Part shown: positions 46,033-58,030 of the stretch, piece after piece
Layout: every line of letters starts with the position of its first letter
How positions within the stretch are numbered: the stretch's first letter is position 1
NCBI GenBank assembly: GCA_030737835.1
Contig: CM060851.1
Coordinates: forward strand, 8,385,154 to 8,449,153
DNA: 64,000 bases
Direction: 5' to 3'
From: Acorus gramineus
Taxonomy: Eukaryota > Streptophyta > Magnoliopsida > Acorales > Acoraceae
Translations under genes and position numbers: made by a program
Notes under the pieces: model-generated
What the model saw: only the letters and a program-made list of their open reading frames with translations
The model's database searches: none
Told to the model about the DNA's origin: nothing

Positions 46033-46451
46033 GGAAGAAAGCCCCGAAAGAGAGGAAATTAGAAATATTATTGATAAAAAATTGTAAACCCTAGATTAAA
46101 AGTCTGCTATTTATACTAATAACATAAAATTAAAAAAAATTACTAAAAAAAGTAAAATTCGATATCTAATTTTTCTAATTCTATGAGATCCTAAATGATC
46201 ATAGGAATTGATAGAAATCAATTTCGATCTATCATGATTGAGATATCACAAATCTAAGACTTACTAAAAATAGTAAAATCTCTAATTTAAAGGCCTAAAT
46301 AAATGAATTTTTAAAAAATAAGAATTTTTTTCACCATCGATATATTTCACCATATAAAATTTTGTGCGATTTCGAAATCGTGATCATTGATTTATAATTT
46401 ATCTGATGGATTTTTTTTTGTGCTATCATCTACATAATCTGTCCTATATCA
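45964..46451 (-). repeat. 5' LTR of Gypsy element
   Basis: On the minus strand it begins TGATATAGGACAGATTATG and ends GCTGCGTTA. It lacks a 20-bp segment present in the 3' LTR. Confidence 0.85.
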
Positions 46452-46554
46452 GTTCACCACTTCTTTTACCTGCCACAGCGAACAACACTTTGTTTGAAGT
46501 GGTGTCCACCAGAAGTTTCAGGTTGTGCTTCTTGGTGGCCATGGTGGTTGACAT

Positions 46555-46760
46555 GGTATATATCAGAGATAAAAAAAAAACTTGTATATATAGAGGTGCC
46601 CTTGAATGGCGTGATTCATACGGGGGCTATAGATCTCGGGAAGATAAGAGAATCTGAGTGCAGTTTTTTAATCAAATGCTTGCTTGACCATTCCAGCAAA
46701 AAAATCTCCTCGAAGGGTGGTAAAATATAATGATGGATAGATACTGCATGCGCTGCAGGT
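46555..46760 (-). promoter_or_regulatory. Putative promoter of B DUF674 pseudogene
   Basis: Near-identical to 20665-20850, with the same conserved words and TATA-like tract. It is preserved although the gene is broken. Confidence 0.55.
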
Positions 46761-46821
46761 GATACAGTCACATCTCATTGAAAAATGGTGAGGGTAGTGA
46801 CCAGTGACAGATAATTATGTG

Positions 46822-47645
46822 TTTAGAGCATCTTCAAAAACATTTATTGTATTTTCTTACATTTTGGGAATTGTCTCTCGATGACATGTAAAAAACCATT
46901 TTGATGCAGCTATCATTGCCATTAGTCGTACGTCAAATGAATTAAAAAAAAAGAAAACATCGTGATCATTTTAAAATACTGTAACTTTAAATGATCATAA
47001 CTTTTAAATCGTGTATGAGAATTGAACGATCTACATGCTTATGTTTTTGTATCGACGAGTCCTACTGAGTAGTTGTCATGCTACTTTGACAAATTTCAAA
47101 GCAAACTGAGATTGTCTTAAGGGTCAAATTGACAGTTTAAAATTGTTTTTACTATTTTTTTAGTAATTTTTAAGTTTGTAAGAATTTCTTTCCTTATTTT
47201 AGGATTTATATTTAAATTTGAATTCGAATTTAAATATTAGTTGAGATCTGATCACGATTTATTTGTGATTTGAGATTTACAGAAATTTGTTGAAATCCTA
47301 ATTTCTTATGATTCTCTGCTCTATAAATAGGCTTTGTAATCACATAGTTAATTCAGATTTCATTAATTTTTTTTATTTATTATTCTTCGTTTTGTTATTC
47401 TTGATGAATAACAATTACGTTGAGTCTCATCATCTGATATTTCTTGCGAGAAATCAACAGATAGTTGAAACCAATCGTCTTCGTGAAGAATTAACAGCGT
47501 CATTGGAGTCTGCAGGTCTTGCATTCCTAATCGGATCAGTAGAAGAATGTAACCCTACGCTGCATCACATTCTCTTTTTGTCATTCCAAAAGCTACATCA
47601 TTCTTACACTATTTTCATTCAGAATGACCAAATATCAAATGAATA
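46822..47645 (+). mobile_element. LTR fragment (B)
   Basis: Counterpart of 21572-22420, with CTATAAATAGGC and GTAATCACATAG. The MITE of A is absent here. Confidence 0.45.
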
Positions 47646-47934
47646 AAAACATATTATAAAATTTATCAAATATTGACTTGGAATAAAGATCATTTAAATA
47701 AAAAAATTAACAATGAAAAAAAATTAATAAAAAGTAAATTAAAATTTTCAAAAAAAAGAAAAACAAAATTATTTATAATGAATAAAATTAATTATTAATA
47801 ATTAATAAAAAAAAATTATGTAGGAAATATTCATTGTGTCAATATAAAGAAACAAAAAATGAAAGAATGAAGGGAAATGGGTCAATATAATCTTTTTTGG
47901 ATGTAGGGAATGAATGTGGCTCCCCACCCACAAG

Positions 47935-48786
47935 CAAGGACGGCTTTGAGATTGATGATTTTAGAGGGGGCCCTAATATATTTACATAAAAACTATTAGT
48001 CAGTATTACAAAATTTAAAATATTTCAAATAAATTCTCAAAATGTTTTACAATTAATGGTATCTTTTTAAATTTTTTTTCAATCATGTCCTCAACATGGT
48101 AAATTTTGAATCATATGATTTTTAAATGCTCAATATTTTATATTTTTATAATAAAATCTTGTTTCCTTCAATAGTCACAGAGGCCAAAAACAAAAAAAAA
48201 TACAAATGAAAAAATATAAAGAAAAAACCGGTTGTGTAAAAATAAAATAATTAGAAGCAATAAAAAAAATAAAAAACAAAAATAAAAACAATAAATGCTC
48301 ACCCAAAAAGATAACACGAAATCAAATTTTTTGTTTTAAAAAAGTATAAGTAAACACCAAAAATTCCTTAAATCGTGGATTCATTATAATTTATTGATTT
48401 GTTAGAAATAAATCTTATAATATTGAAAAAAAAATCCTATAAAATACAATGAAATAATTAAATAATAATTAAATATAAAGAAAAATCAAAATAAAGCAAT
48501 ATATAATTATTTTTGAAAACCGAAAACAAAAGTGATGAATCATAAATGAAATAAAATTAACTTTTAATTAAATTTAAGTTGATGATGTGGGATGCGTATT
48601 AATGAAATAAAAATATTTTTAAAGAAAATTATTAAAACCAAGATACAATCAATTTTGTAAATAAATAAATTTAAATATTAATTTAAAAATTAGTTTTTTT
48701 AGAGTTTTTTATCTTAATTTGGGGGCTCTATAAATGAGGTGGGGCCTAGGCAATGGCCTACTCAATCTATGCTCAGAGTCGGGCAT
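47935..48786. mobile_element. Degenerate GC-ended TIR element (B)
   Basis: Counterpart of 22689-23529, with further decay of the left end. Confidence 0.4.
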
Positions 48787-48961
48787 GCCCACATAGAGTG
48801 TGTTAAAAAAAATGTAGTGAGGGACGGGTTTAGGGAGACTGTTGAACCTGAGTTTTAAGATACTTGACTCTTATATAAATAAAAAAAAGTAACATAGTAA
48901 GGTTTTTGGAGATGCTCTTACATTAGGTTGGATGGGTTGAACCAGAGATAGGGGAGAGATA

Positions 48962-50255
48962 GGCAGAGCTACAGCTTGGCTCGGCTGGGCTGTGATTTAT
49001 TCACCCATCCCCCCCCCCCCCCCCAAATTTTTTGAAAAAAACTTTATGTAGGCTATGATTATTTCCATCATTATTCAGCCATAATTACCCCTAATTACTA
49101 CCTCTAATCATGGCTGATTATCCACTATCACACCAGTTTATACACGGTTGATTATTGCCTTGTATAAGCTAATTTAATCCTACCATTATTTGCCCACTAC
49201 ACCCCCGTTACAGACAGCCATCACTTACCTTGCATTGAAGAGATGTAACTCAATTTCTATCTATCACATGGTTAAATTCGCATTTCTTATACAATAATAA
49301 AAGATGAGAAATGAATTCTCCCTTACTACCAATTTTATCATGGTGTTCAAATTTCTTCTACAAAAATATGGTTATAAAATTTTTTGAAATCTATGTCAGA
49401 ATGATTCTTTTTTATCTTTACCAGTCTACATGTATTGAGATCAATTATATTTTTTTCAGTTATGATATATGTTAATACAATACTTCACACTAAGATAAAA
49501 AATCTTTAGGTAGGCTATGATTATTTCCATCATTATTCAGCCATAATTACCCCTAATTACTACCTCTAATCATGACTGATTATCCACTATCACACCAGTT
49601 TATACACGGTTGATTATTGCCTTGTATAAGCTAATTTAATCCTACCATTATTTGCCCACTACACCCCCGTTACTGACAGCCATCACTTACCTTGCATTGA
49701 AGAGATGTAACTCAATTTCTATCTATCACATGGTTAAATTCGCATTTCTTATACAATAATAAAAGATGAGAAATGAATTCTCCCTTACTACCAATTTTAT
49801 CATGGTGTTCAAATTTCTTCTACAAAAATATGGTTATAAAATTTTTTAAAATCTATGTCAGAATGATTCTTTTTTATCTTTACCAGTCTACATGTATTGA
49901 GATCAATTATATTTTTTTCAGTTATGATATATGTTAATACAATACTTCACACTAAGATGAAAAATGATTTTCTTGTAGATTCTATGATTGTTTATATTGA
50001 AATTTTATTTTACTAAAAATATTAACTTAGATTGGATAAAAGATGATTTATATTCTTTAAAGGATCGTTAACATAGTTTCAATAACATATTTCTGAAAAA
50101 ACTTTATCTTTTGTTTATTTTTATATTTTTGTATATCTATAACAAAATTTATTAGAAATAAAGTATAAACTCGTTTACTTTATATAAAATTTAAATTTTT
50201 TATTAAATTTTGAGTTCATCTCAACCCCTACCGATATAAAATCCTAGTTCCACTA
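48962..50255. mobile_element. hAT-like CAGGGG element, both ends damaged (B)
   Basis: Counterpart of 23716-24990 without the Tourist MITE. A C-tract (C14) lies near 49010. It is enlarged by the local duplication described next. Confidence 0.5.
49051..49974. repeat. B-specific 462-bp tandem duplication
   Basis: GGCTATGATTATTTCCATCA begins at 49051 and again at 49513. The two 462-bp copies are almost identical (CATGGCTG versus CATGACTG). Single copy in A. Confidence 0.9.
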
Positions 50256-50993
50256 GCAAAGAGGTCTCCCCTGTTGGGTAAGTCTCCTGGTACCAACCCT
50301 TGCTACATGCAAGATAGAAAAAAAAAAGTACAGCCATATTGGGCTTATTTCAGTGGGGCTGGCCCACAATTTGTTTGAGTGGTTCATGTTGGACTTAGTT
50401 ATGTGTTGGACTGTTGCGTTGTCCTGTCCGAACCTTTGTATTATAAAAACAAAAAGTTCTAATAGTTTACCCAGTCGGATTATTGTGTTGGATGTATCTC
50501 GAAAATCATTAGATGGATTTTTTATTGACTTTTATACTTGTAATTATGGGTATTGTTCATTGTTGTAATTTTGAATATTGTTTAAATATTTTAAAATAAT
50601 ACTTTAATTTAATTGTTGTTTGTTTAAATATGATTTTGTGAATATCTATATTTTCTAATTACAAGAATTAAATGTAAATATAATGGACCCATGTAGTCAT
50701 GCTATTCAATTAAGTGAACTCTGTTATACAATGAGTTCTTTTTAACTTTCTTCCATTTAATGTATCGGAATATCTTATTAAATTTTTTTTAATTATTTAA
50801 TTCATTGAAATATATTAATAAAAATTAATATTTCAACTATATAATTTTATTTTTTTAAATGTGATCTATATTTTAAATTATAAAATGTATTAAGTGTATC
50901 ATTTATTATTATTATTTTTTTTATTTTTTTTTTTTTTTTATATCGGAGGGACTCCCTGTGACTAACCTTATGGTCGAGTTGGGAAAGATACCT
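50256..50993. other. Non-coding AT-rich stretch (B)
   Basis: Counterpart of 24991-25751, without the 52-bp duplication. No gene. Confidence 0.4.
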
Positions 50994-51506
50994 TAAGCAT
51001 GTCAATTATTTGAAAAAATATCCGTATCCGATCCGAATCTGTATCCGAAAATGCAGAAAATATCCGATATCCAAAAATCCGTATCCGAACCAAATTATCC
51101 GTATTCGAAAATTTTCGAAACAGATCGGATATAGTTTATATATGATCCGAACAATATTCGTATCCAAACTGTTCTAGTGCTCATAATCTAGGGCAAAACA
51201 CGAACGTATTTAACCATGTTGGATACTTGTTTAACTATATTAGGATTTGTGTTTTTATGTCTTTGGTGGATACCTATTTAACCATGTTAGGACTTAAGAT
51301 TTTATAAATTCTTTATATTTTAATGTGGTTCGGATATTTCGGATATTATCCGAATCCGTATCCAGATTTTCGGATCGGATACAGATATGTGTCTTGGATT
51401 TAATATCCGTCGGATATCAGATACAGATATTTTTTCAGATATTCAATTCAGATACAGATATGGATATAATCATATCCGATCCATATCCGTTCGATTGACA
51501 AGCCTA
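50994..51506. mobile_element. hAT MITE rich in ATCCGTATCCG, complete (B)
   Basis: The ends TAAGCATGTCAATTATTT and, inverted, TAGGCTTGTCAATCGA are flanked by AGATACCT (50986-50993) / GGCTACCT (51507-51514), an eroded 8-bp duplication. It keeps the right end that A lost, plus a private repeat of ACCATGTTGG/ACTATATTAGG-type sequence near 51215-51290. Confidence 0.75.
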
Positions 51507-51639
51507 GGCTACCTCCGCCAGTTAAGCTTACAGGCTTATAGGTTTACATGGTAGAAGCCACTGGTCTATTGAGATAGCTGGCAACCCTGCAAAACATGTA
51601 GTTATCCATCATTTGGGTAATCTGTCATTATATTTGACC

Positions 51640-51849
51640 ACCTTTCGAGATCATCTTTTGCTTGAACGATCAAGAAAGCATTTGCTAGAAAACTGCACTC
51701 ACGCCAGATTCTTTAGCTTCCCGAGATCCATAGCACGTAAGATCACCCATTCAACATAAAGGCACCTCGATATAATTAAAGTATCTCTCTATAAATTGTT
51801 AAGATTGATCACCAATATCATCATCCTCTTAAAAAAGTTCACACTCACC
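51640..51849 (+). promoter_or_regulatory. Putative promoter and 5' UTR of DUF674 gene (B, fuller)
   Basis: It contains GACCACCTTTCGAGATCATC upstream of TTTTGCTTGAACG and the rest of the shared block. GACCACC...TTCGAG also begins the minus-strand paralogue's block, so B preserves the ancestral extent. Confidence 0.65.
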
Positions 51850-52492
51850 ATGGCCACCAACAAGAAGCACTGCCTGAAGCTTCTAGTGGACAATAGGTCC
51901 CAAAGAGTCTTGTTCGCTGAAGCAGATAAAGCAGCAGTGGATTTCTTGTCCGGACTACTTTCTCTTCCACTTGGGTCAGTAGTGAAGCACCTCAACAAAA
52001 AATGCATGGTTGGAAGCTTAGGAGATCTCTATGGAAGCTTCGAGAGCCTGAGTGACACACACATCCAACTCGGCCAAAACAAAGCCTCTTCATCAACTCA
52101 ACCAAATAGTACTCTCCACTCTCAAGTTGGGTCTTTCCCATCTGCACCAAAGAATTGGTACAACTGCGGCTGTAACAGGTATATGGTGATGGATAATCTT
52201 GCTGTCATGCCCATGTCGATAATCTCATGTTTGTCCCTCTTCAAGAAGTTCAACATTAAGGAAGTTGGTTCTCTGCAAGAGAGGGTGGTTGAACTGGGCA
52301 TGGATGAGGTAACATTTCACACACACACGCACACACACACACACACACACACAATAATTATACATATATGGCATGGACACGCGAACTGATTTATGTACTG
52401 GGATTTTGTTCGGTTAGGGAATGAAGTTGTTGCAGGCATCCTTTCAGTCAGAGACAGTTCTGAAGGATGTCTTCCTTGTAAGCAAGAAATGA
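51850..52492 (+). CDS. Short single-domain DUF674 protein, 2 exons (B)
   Basis: Exon 1 is 51850-52308, identical by eye to the A copy over all 459 bases; exon 2 is 52418-52492 with one change (SKTVLKDVF in A becomes SETVLKDVF). The product has 177 residues. Same loss of the Cys motif between WYNCGC and NRYMVMDNL. The intron's (CA)n run is longer than in A. Splice sites are GAG|GTAACA and GGTTAG|GGAATG. This is the only DUF674 gene intact in both units. Function unknown. Confidence 0.85.
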
Positions 52493-53155
52493 TGCTGGAC
52501 TAGCTGGAGCTGCAATGGGTGTTTTTTTTTTTCCTTTTTCTTTTTGTGTGTGTGTGTGTGTAGGGTTTGACCCCTTAATTACTTGCACGGAGACATGTTT
52601 GTGTTGCAAGGGGAGTCTTTATGTTTCACCTATTTAGAATGAAAACATGTTTATTAATCAAAGAACTTTGCGGGCATACTTCTTTGTTTCATCAATTTTA
52701 TATATTTTATTGGATGAGGTATATAACTCATAATATTTTTTATTTAATTTGAAATAAAGTGACATATATTTTTCATTAAATCGCATATACTTATTTTTAA
52801 AAAATTAAATTAAATTATTTAGGGGCTTTATGTGGGCTGAACTGTTAACTGTTCACATGACCGTCCCTAACATTTTCTTTAATCAGATGTGTGCATGATG
52901 ATTTTGGATGATGAATGAAACTCTCAAATTCCCTACTTTGTGCATGAATCATGAATATTATAAGGAAAAAATGGATATAACAAAATCTCTACAAGTCCCT
53001 TCAATTTATACTGATTTATTGTTGTAGTAGTCCCTACTTCAAGAAGCATATTGGCAGAATATTCCAAATAGTTATAAGTCTTTAACAAATCAATGAATTC
53101 AACATTACTCTTTTAACTTACCAATATATTCCCGAGTCATCAATTTATTGAAAAT
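52493..53155. other. 3' UTR and flank (B)
   Basis: A (GT)n run lies at about 52545-52561, then AT-rich sequence without genes. Confidence 0.5.
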
Positions 53156-53817
53156 CCACCACCTAAAGAGAGGCTGCTTACAAAGGTTTATCGGGTTAAG
53201 TGGTGCCCCTCGGAGTCCGTCACTTGTGTGTTGTGCGGAGTAGACCCGGAGACGGTTGTGCATATGTTTTGTTCATGCAGGGTGGTGAAAGATTTCTGGC
53301 AGCTCGTGGAACATGAGATGTCGCTTTGCATGCATGCAATATCTATTGACGAGATGTGGGTGGTGGGAGGATTTTTCCTCACTTCCGCAGCATCCTGAAA
53401 GGCCGGCCAACAACGTGCTCCGCTTGATCATCATGGGGAGTTGTCTATGTGGCAGGCAAGAAACGATGTCATTTTCAAAGGTTCCCGAGTGTTCGTGAAA
53501 AATTTGTGGAAGTCGACGGTGACTCTAATCTCACAGTGGGGGAGGGGAATAGCAGAGGTTTGGAGTGTTACCTTTAGCAGATGGAGGATAATCATTTCTG
53601 AGTAATAGCAAGGAGTTTTATTTTGATTGGCTTGTGGTTGCCCTCGAGACTAGTACACATCCCGTTTACTGGGGTCGAGGGACACGGGTTTAACTTCATG
53701 TTCTTGTTCTTTCTCATTCTATTTTCTCTCATCCCCAATTCAAAATTGTAACCACCCTTTTGATATAAAAATATTGATAGAAATTTCTACCTTTTAAAAA
53801 AAAAAAAAAAAAAAAAC
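53156..53817 (+). pseudogene. LINE 3' end, zf-RVT region and poly(A) (B)
   Basis: Counterpart of 27722-28294 but without the G28 tract. After the TGA following LTSAAS the frame continues as MWQARNDVIFKGSRVFVKNL and WKSTVTLISQWGRGIAEVWS, the usual C-terminus of plant L1 ORF2. An A-tract lies at about 53796-53815. Confidence 0.8.
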
Positions 53818-55118
53818 AATTTATTGAAAATAATCCTTCTTCCTCCAACTGTCACAAAACAGACGAGTTCTCCGTAAAATCAAGCAACCTACTTCCTTTG
53901 TAGTAATTAAGTCTTCTCAAGTTCAACACTATCCATATTCTCCTTGTGTTGATCATTGTTCAATACAAGACAGGGTGAAATTCCAAAACAGAATTGACTC
54001 CAACCAAGCACACTTAGACTCCTTTTGTAAAAAAAAAAAATTTCTTCAAACCTAAACATGGATTCCATTTAACATAGTATAAAACCAAATAAATTAGTAT
54101 TTCGAACTCTAGTAAACTAAAAAATGTTGGTCATTATTGCTCAATACAATCCAAGATAAAATTCCAAAACAGAATGATATCTTCACAAGCAATCCAAGAT
54201 AAAATTCCAAAGCAGAATGATATCTTCACAAGCAATCCAAGATAAAATTCCAAAACAGAATGATATCTATTGACGAGATGTGGGTGGTGGGAGGATTTCT
54301 CCTCACTTCCACAGCATCCTGAAAGGCCGGCCAACAACGTGCTCCGCTCTATGTGGCAGGCAAGAAACGATGTCATTTTCAAAGGTTCCCGAGTGTTCGT
54401 GGAAAATTTGTGGAAGTCGACGGTGACTCTAATCTCACAGTGGGGGAGGGGAATAGCAGCGGTTTGGAGTGTTACCTTTAGTGGATAGAGGATAATAATT
54501 TCTGAGTAATAGCGATTAAGTTTTATTTTCATTGGCTTGTGGTTGCCCTCGAGACTAGTACACATCCCGTTTACTGGGGTCGAGGGACACGGGTTTAACT
54601 TCATGTTCTTGTTCTTTCTCATTCTATTTCCTCTCATCCCCAATTCAGAATTGTAACCACCCTTTTGATATAAAAATATTGATAGTAATTTCTACTTTTT
54701 AAAAAAAAAAAAACAATTTATTGAAAATAATCCTTCTTCCTCCAACTGTCACAAAACAGACGAGTTCTCCGTAAAATCAAGCAACCTACTTCCTTCGTAG
54801 TAATTAAGTCTTCTCAAGTTCAACACTATCCATATTCTCCTTGTGTTGATCATTGTTCAATACAAGACAGGGTGAAATTCCAAAACAGAATTGACTCCAA
54901 CCTAGCACACTTAGACTCCTTTTGTAAAAAAAAAAAAAATTCTTCAAACCTAAACATGGATTCCATTTAACATAGTATAAAACCAAATAAATTAGTATTT
55001 CGAACTCTAGTAAACTAAAAAATGATGGTCATTATTGCTCAATACAATCCAAGATAAAATTCCAAAACAGAATGATATCTTCACAAGCAATCCATCATTT
55101 CTTCCCATGGAATAGGTC
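53345..55118. repeat. B-specific tandem duplication of LINE 3' end and flank
   Basis: The segment beginning TATTGACGAGATGTGGGTGG at about 53341 recurs at about 54268, giving a second LINE tail (A-tract near 54700) and second flank. At the seam, the 42-bp unit containing CCAAGATAAAATTCCAAAAC is present three times (about 54150-54265). The second copy has a private 18-bp deletion near 54347. Confidence 0.85.
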
Positions 55119-55119
55119 T

Positions 55120-55178
55120 GTTCACTGTCAGACCCGTCTTCGATTGCAAGGAGGCCTGCAACAATTTCAAACCCGGTG
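55120..55178 (-). pseudogene. DUF674 C-terminal exon relic (B)
   Basis: Counterpart of 28696-28752, reading GLKLLQASLQSKTGLT. The adjacent hAT MITE of A is absent. Confidence 0.7.
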
Positions 55179-55214
55179 TTTGAACTATAAACTATTCCCG
55201 TGGAACATAAGATA

Positions 55215-55690
55215 AGAATAATGAAGAATAGTTAAAAATAACTAAAAAAAATTATTTGTTTTAATAGAATAAATCCTGATAGTTATGTCTGGATAAGTTA
55301 AGATAAAGCCTGATAACTATTCTAAGGAAATGGTGGAATTGTTTATCAAGGCTTATCTATACCAATGGATAAAAATACCCTTCTCTGTCATTTTAAAAAA
55401 TTTATCTCACCTAACAGACTCACACAGATTCCAAAAACTGTCACATCTATCAAATCAATCATATATCTCTCACACTATTCCCAGGGGGTATAATTGTCAT
55501 TTAAAAAATCATAAACTCTTATTCATCCCTTGTCAACCATTTATCATCACTTTATCTAAAGTGAACCAAATAACAAAAAAATCATTTTTACGTTTCCTAA
55601 TGAGAATAACAAAAAAAAACAATCAAACAAAAAATTGCTTATTCAGCCTAGATTATTATCTATCCTAGTATAGCTATTGAAAACGAAAAC
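55215..55690. mobile_element. Probable MITE (B)
   Basis: Counterpart of 29370-29777, with an extra TTTTTACGTTTCCTAATGAG segment. Confidence 0.45.
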
Positions 55691-55819
55691 CTAAAATTAC
55701 ATCCCATACAAAAGTTCGAGATTTTGATAAGAGATGAGATTCAGTTAGATATTCTAACATGAAAAGATGTCATTCTAACATGTTTAGCATCCGTCATTGT
55801 GATGATATTAATATGATTT

Positions 55820-58030
55820 CGTACAATTATAAAAGTTAAATCATTTCATCCGTGTCAAAACTAATAAGATGTCATGTTCTATTGATATAGACAAATTTTG
55901 GATCACTAGACTCATGATATATATGGCATTTTGGAGGCTATGGTCGCACGTGATCCGTCATCAGTCCCATCTCACAAAATAAGAGTGTGACAAGCCCAAT
56001 CCAACTATACTAAATTAATATTTAAAATAAAATAATTACATTCAATTTTTTTTATAGTCTAAAATATATTCTTATATGTCTTTTTAAAAATTCAATAAAA
56101 CATTTCTCGTTAAATTTTTTCTTATACTCATTAAAAATAGATTAATTTAACTTGAAATAAAATAATATATATTTTTTATTAAATTATATATCTTATTAGA
56201 CGATGTTTACTAATTTGCCCCACACACACACAAAATAAAAAAAATAAAAGCTCATCAGTCACCTTCATAAGTTGATGACTGTGAAACGTAAAACAGTAAA
56301 AGGGAGAGGGCATCTGCGGTGAGCGGAGAGGGGCCGGCAATAGCCCTCCCTGTCCCCGGCACCGGTCTCTCCTAGGCGATAGCCCTCTCCATCCTCGGCA
56401 CCCCCCCTCCCTTAGCCTCCTCCGCTGTCCCCACTTTATTATCCTAATTTTAAAATTTTGAATAAAGATAAAAATTGATGGAGTTTTATTCTTGCTGTTT
56501 ATTTTCTGGTCAAACCATTCCATAACTCTTGTTCGATAATGTCATCATGGCCAGAACTGAGTTCAAAAAGGTTGAGATAACGGAACCATAAACAGATTCA
56601 GTCCTTGATATTAGCTTCGACTAATAGAATAACAATATCTCGGATTGGCATATATTCAAAATTTCCAAATCCTGTTGAACGTGACAGATGTTAATCTGGC
56701 CTAATTGTTTTTGAGGTTCTTCTCATGGTCTTGATTTGGTCGGTACACAGAGTCTTGCTCGGCATGTACCTAGTCATTCGTTCATGAGATATGAGACCGT
56801 CCGACCTAATCTGATTCAATCCAGTCAAATCTCACTTACTCGAGACAAAATTTATCTACGAGATGTAAGACCGTCCGACCAGACCTGATTCAATCTGGTC
56901 ATGTCCCACCTTCCCAGGATGACATTTGTTCGTGAGGTAGAAAACCGTCCGACCAGACTTGATTTAATCTGGTCGTGTCTCACCTATTCGGGACACGTGT
57001 TCTTTTTAACATGATACAGATTATTTTCTCCACAGTCTTCATTTAAGTAACATTTTTACATGTTATGTAACAACTTAACACTAGCATTATAGTTAATCTA
57101 TCCATTGAAGATACTCTTAATCTCCAATCCAAAACTTAGTGGAAACCAAGACTAATTAGGTCCTATCCTATCCTATATATGCTACACCTAAATGGATCTC
57201 CATGAATTTCTTTTCAGCCGAGAGATCTGCTCAAAGGCTGGCCGGTCACATATAATGCTACATGGAAAATTGTAATAATAAGGAAATTGATCAATTTGTT
57301 AATCTGATTTGGAACAATTATAAAAGTTATTTTATCTGTGTCAAAACTAATAAGATGTCATGATCTCCTGATATAGACAAATTTAGGATCACTAGACTTG
57401 ACTCATGATATGCATCGCATTGTGGAGCCAATGGGTCGCATGTGACCAGTCCCATCTCACAAAAATAAGAGGGGGACAAGCCCAGTCCAACTTCACTGAA
57501 TTGATATTTAAAATAGGACTGTTCCACTAAGTTATTTTTACAGTTTAAAATACGATTTTATATACCTCGTTAGAAATTCAATGGAACATACTTTATTAAA
57601 AAAAAAATTTCACACTTATTAAAAATAGGTTAATTCAATTCAAAATAGAGTAAATACACTTTTTATTAATAAATTGTATAATTCATTAGATGATATTTAC
57701 TATTTTACCAATCACACACATGCAAAAAATAAAAACTCATCAGTCGCCATTATAAGTTGATAACTGTGAAACGTGAATTAGTAAAAGAGAGGGCATCCGT
57801 GGTGAGCGGAGAGGGGCAACGATAGCCCTCCCTATCCTCAGCATCGACCTTCCCTAAGAGATAGCCCTCCCCATCCTGGGCACCCCCCCTCCCTTAGCCT
57901 TCTCCGCTGGACTTTTTTATCCTGATTTGAAAAATGTAAATAAAGATAAAATTGATAGACTTTTATCCATGAAATTTATTTTCTGGTTAAAACTATTCCA
58001 TAAAGTTATAACATTATATTTTTTTTAATA
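55820..58030. repeat. Older local direct duplication with 74-bp array (B)
   Basis: Counterpart of 29950-32150. The 74-bp units are at about 56780-57005. Non-coding. Confidence 0.8.

Larger units (their letters stand above)
44051..46451 (-). mobile_element. Deleted Ty3/Gypsy LTR retrotransposon (B-specific)
   Basis: The element is read on the minus strand. 5' LTR 46451-45964, primer binding site at 45961-45950, gag remnants, then a tail region, purine-rich tract at 44594-44581 and 3' LTR 44580-44051. Target duplication is GTTCA (46452-46456) / GTCCA (44046-44050). The interior is only about 1.4 kb: protease, RT, RNase H and integrase are absent, so it is non-autonomous. The LTRs differ at about 40 of some 460 aligned positions by eye, mostly transitions, plus indels. 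It sits in exon 1 of the DUF674 copy in the same orientation. Confidence 0.9.
42929..46554 (-). pseudogene. Single-domain DUF674 pseudogene, broken by two LTR insertions (B)
   Basis: B copy of the intact gene at 19842-20664. Exon 2 is 43003-42929. Exon 1 pieces are 46554-46457 (start MSTTMATKK, then to KEVV), 44050 to about 43891, and 43484-43097. The Gypsy element splits the codons after KEVVD, and the solo LTR splits the NPVVASSA region. In addition a 1-nt deletion near 43299 (CAGCTTTTCG versus CAGCTCCTTCG in A) shifts the frame before the MVMDDLAVMPM motif. Splice sites, exon 2 and promoter remain recognisable, so the loss is recent. A transcript could still start at the promoter and read into the antisense-free, same-strand Gypsy element. 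Confidence 0.88.
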
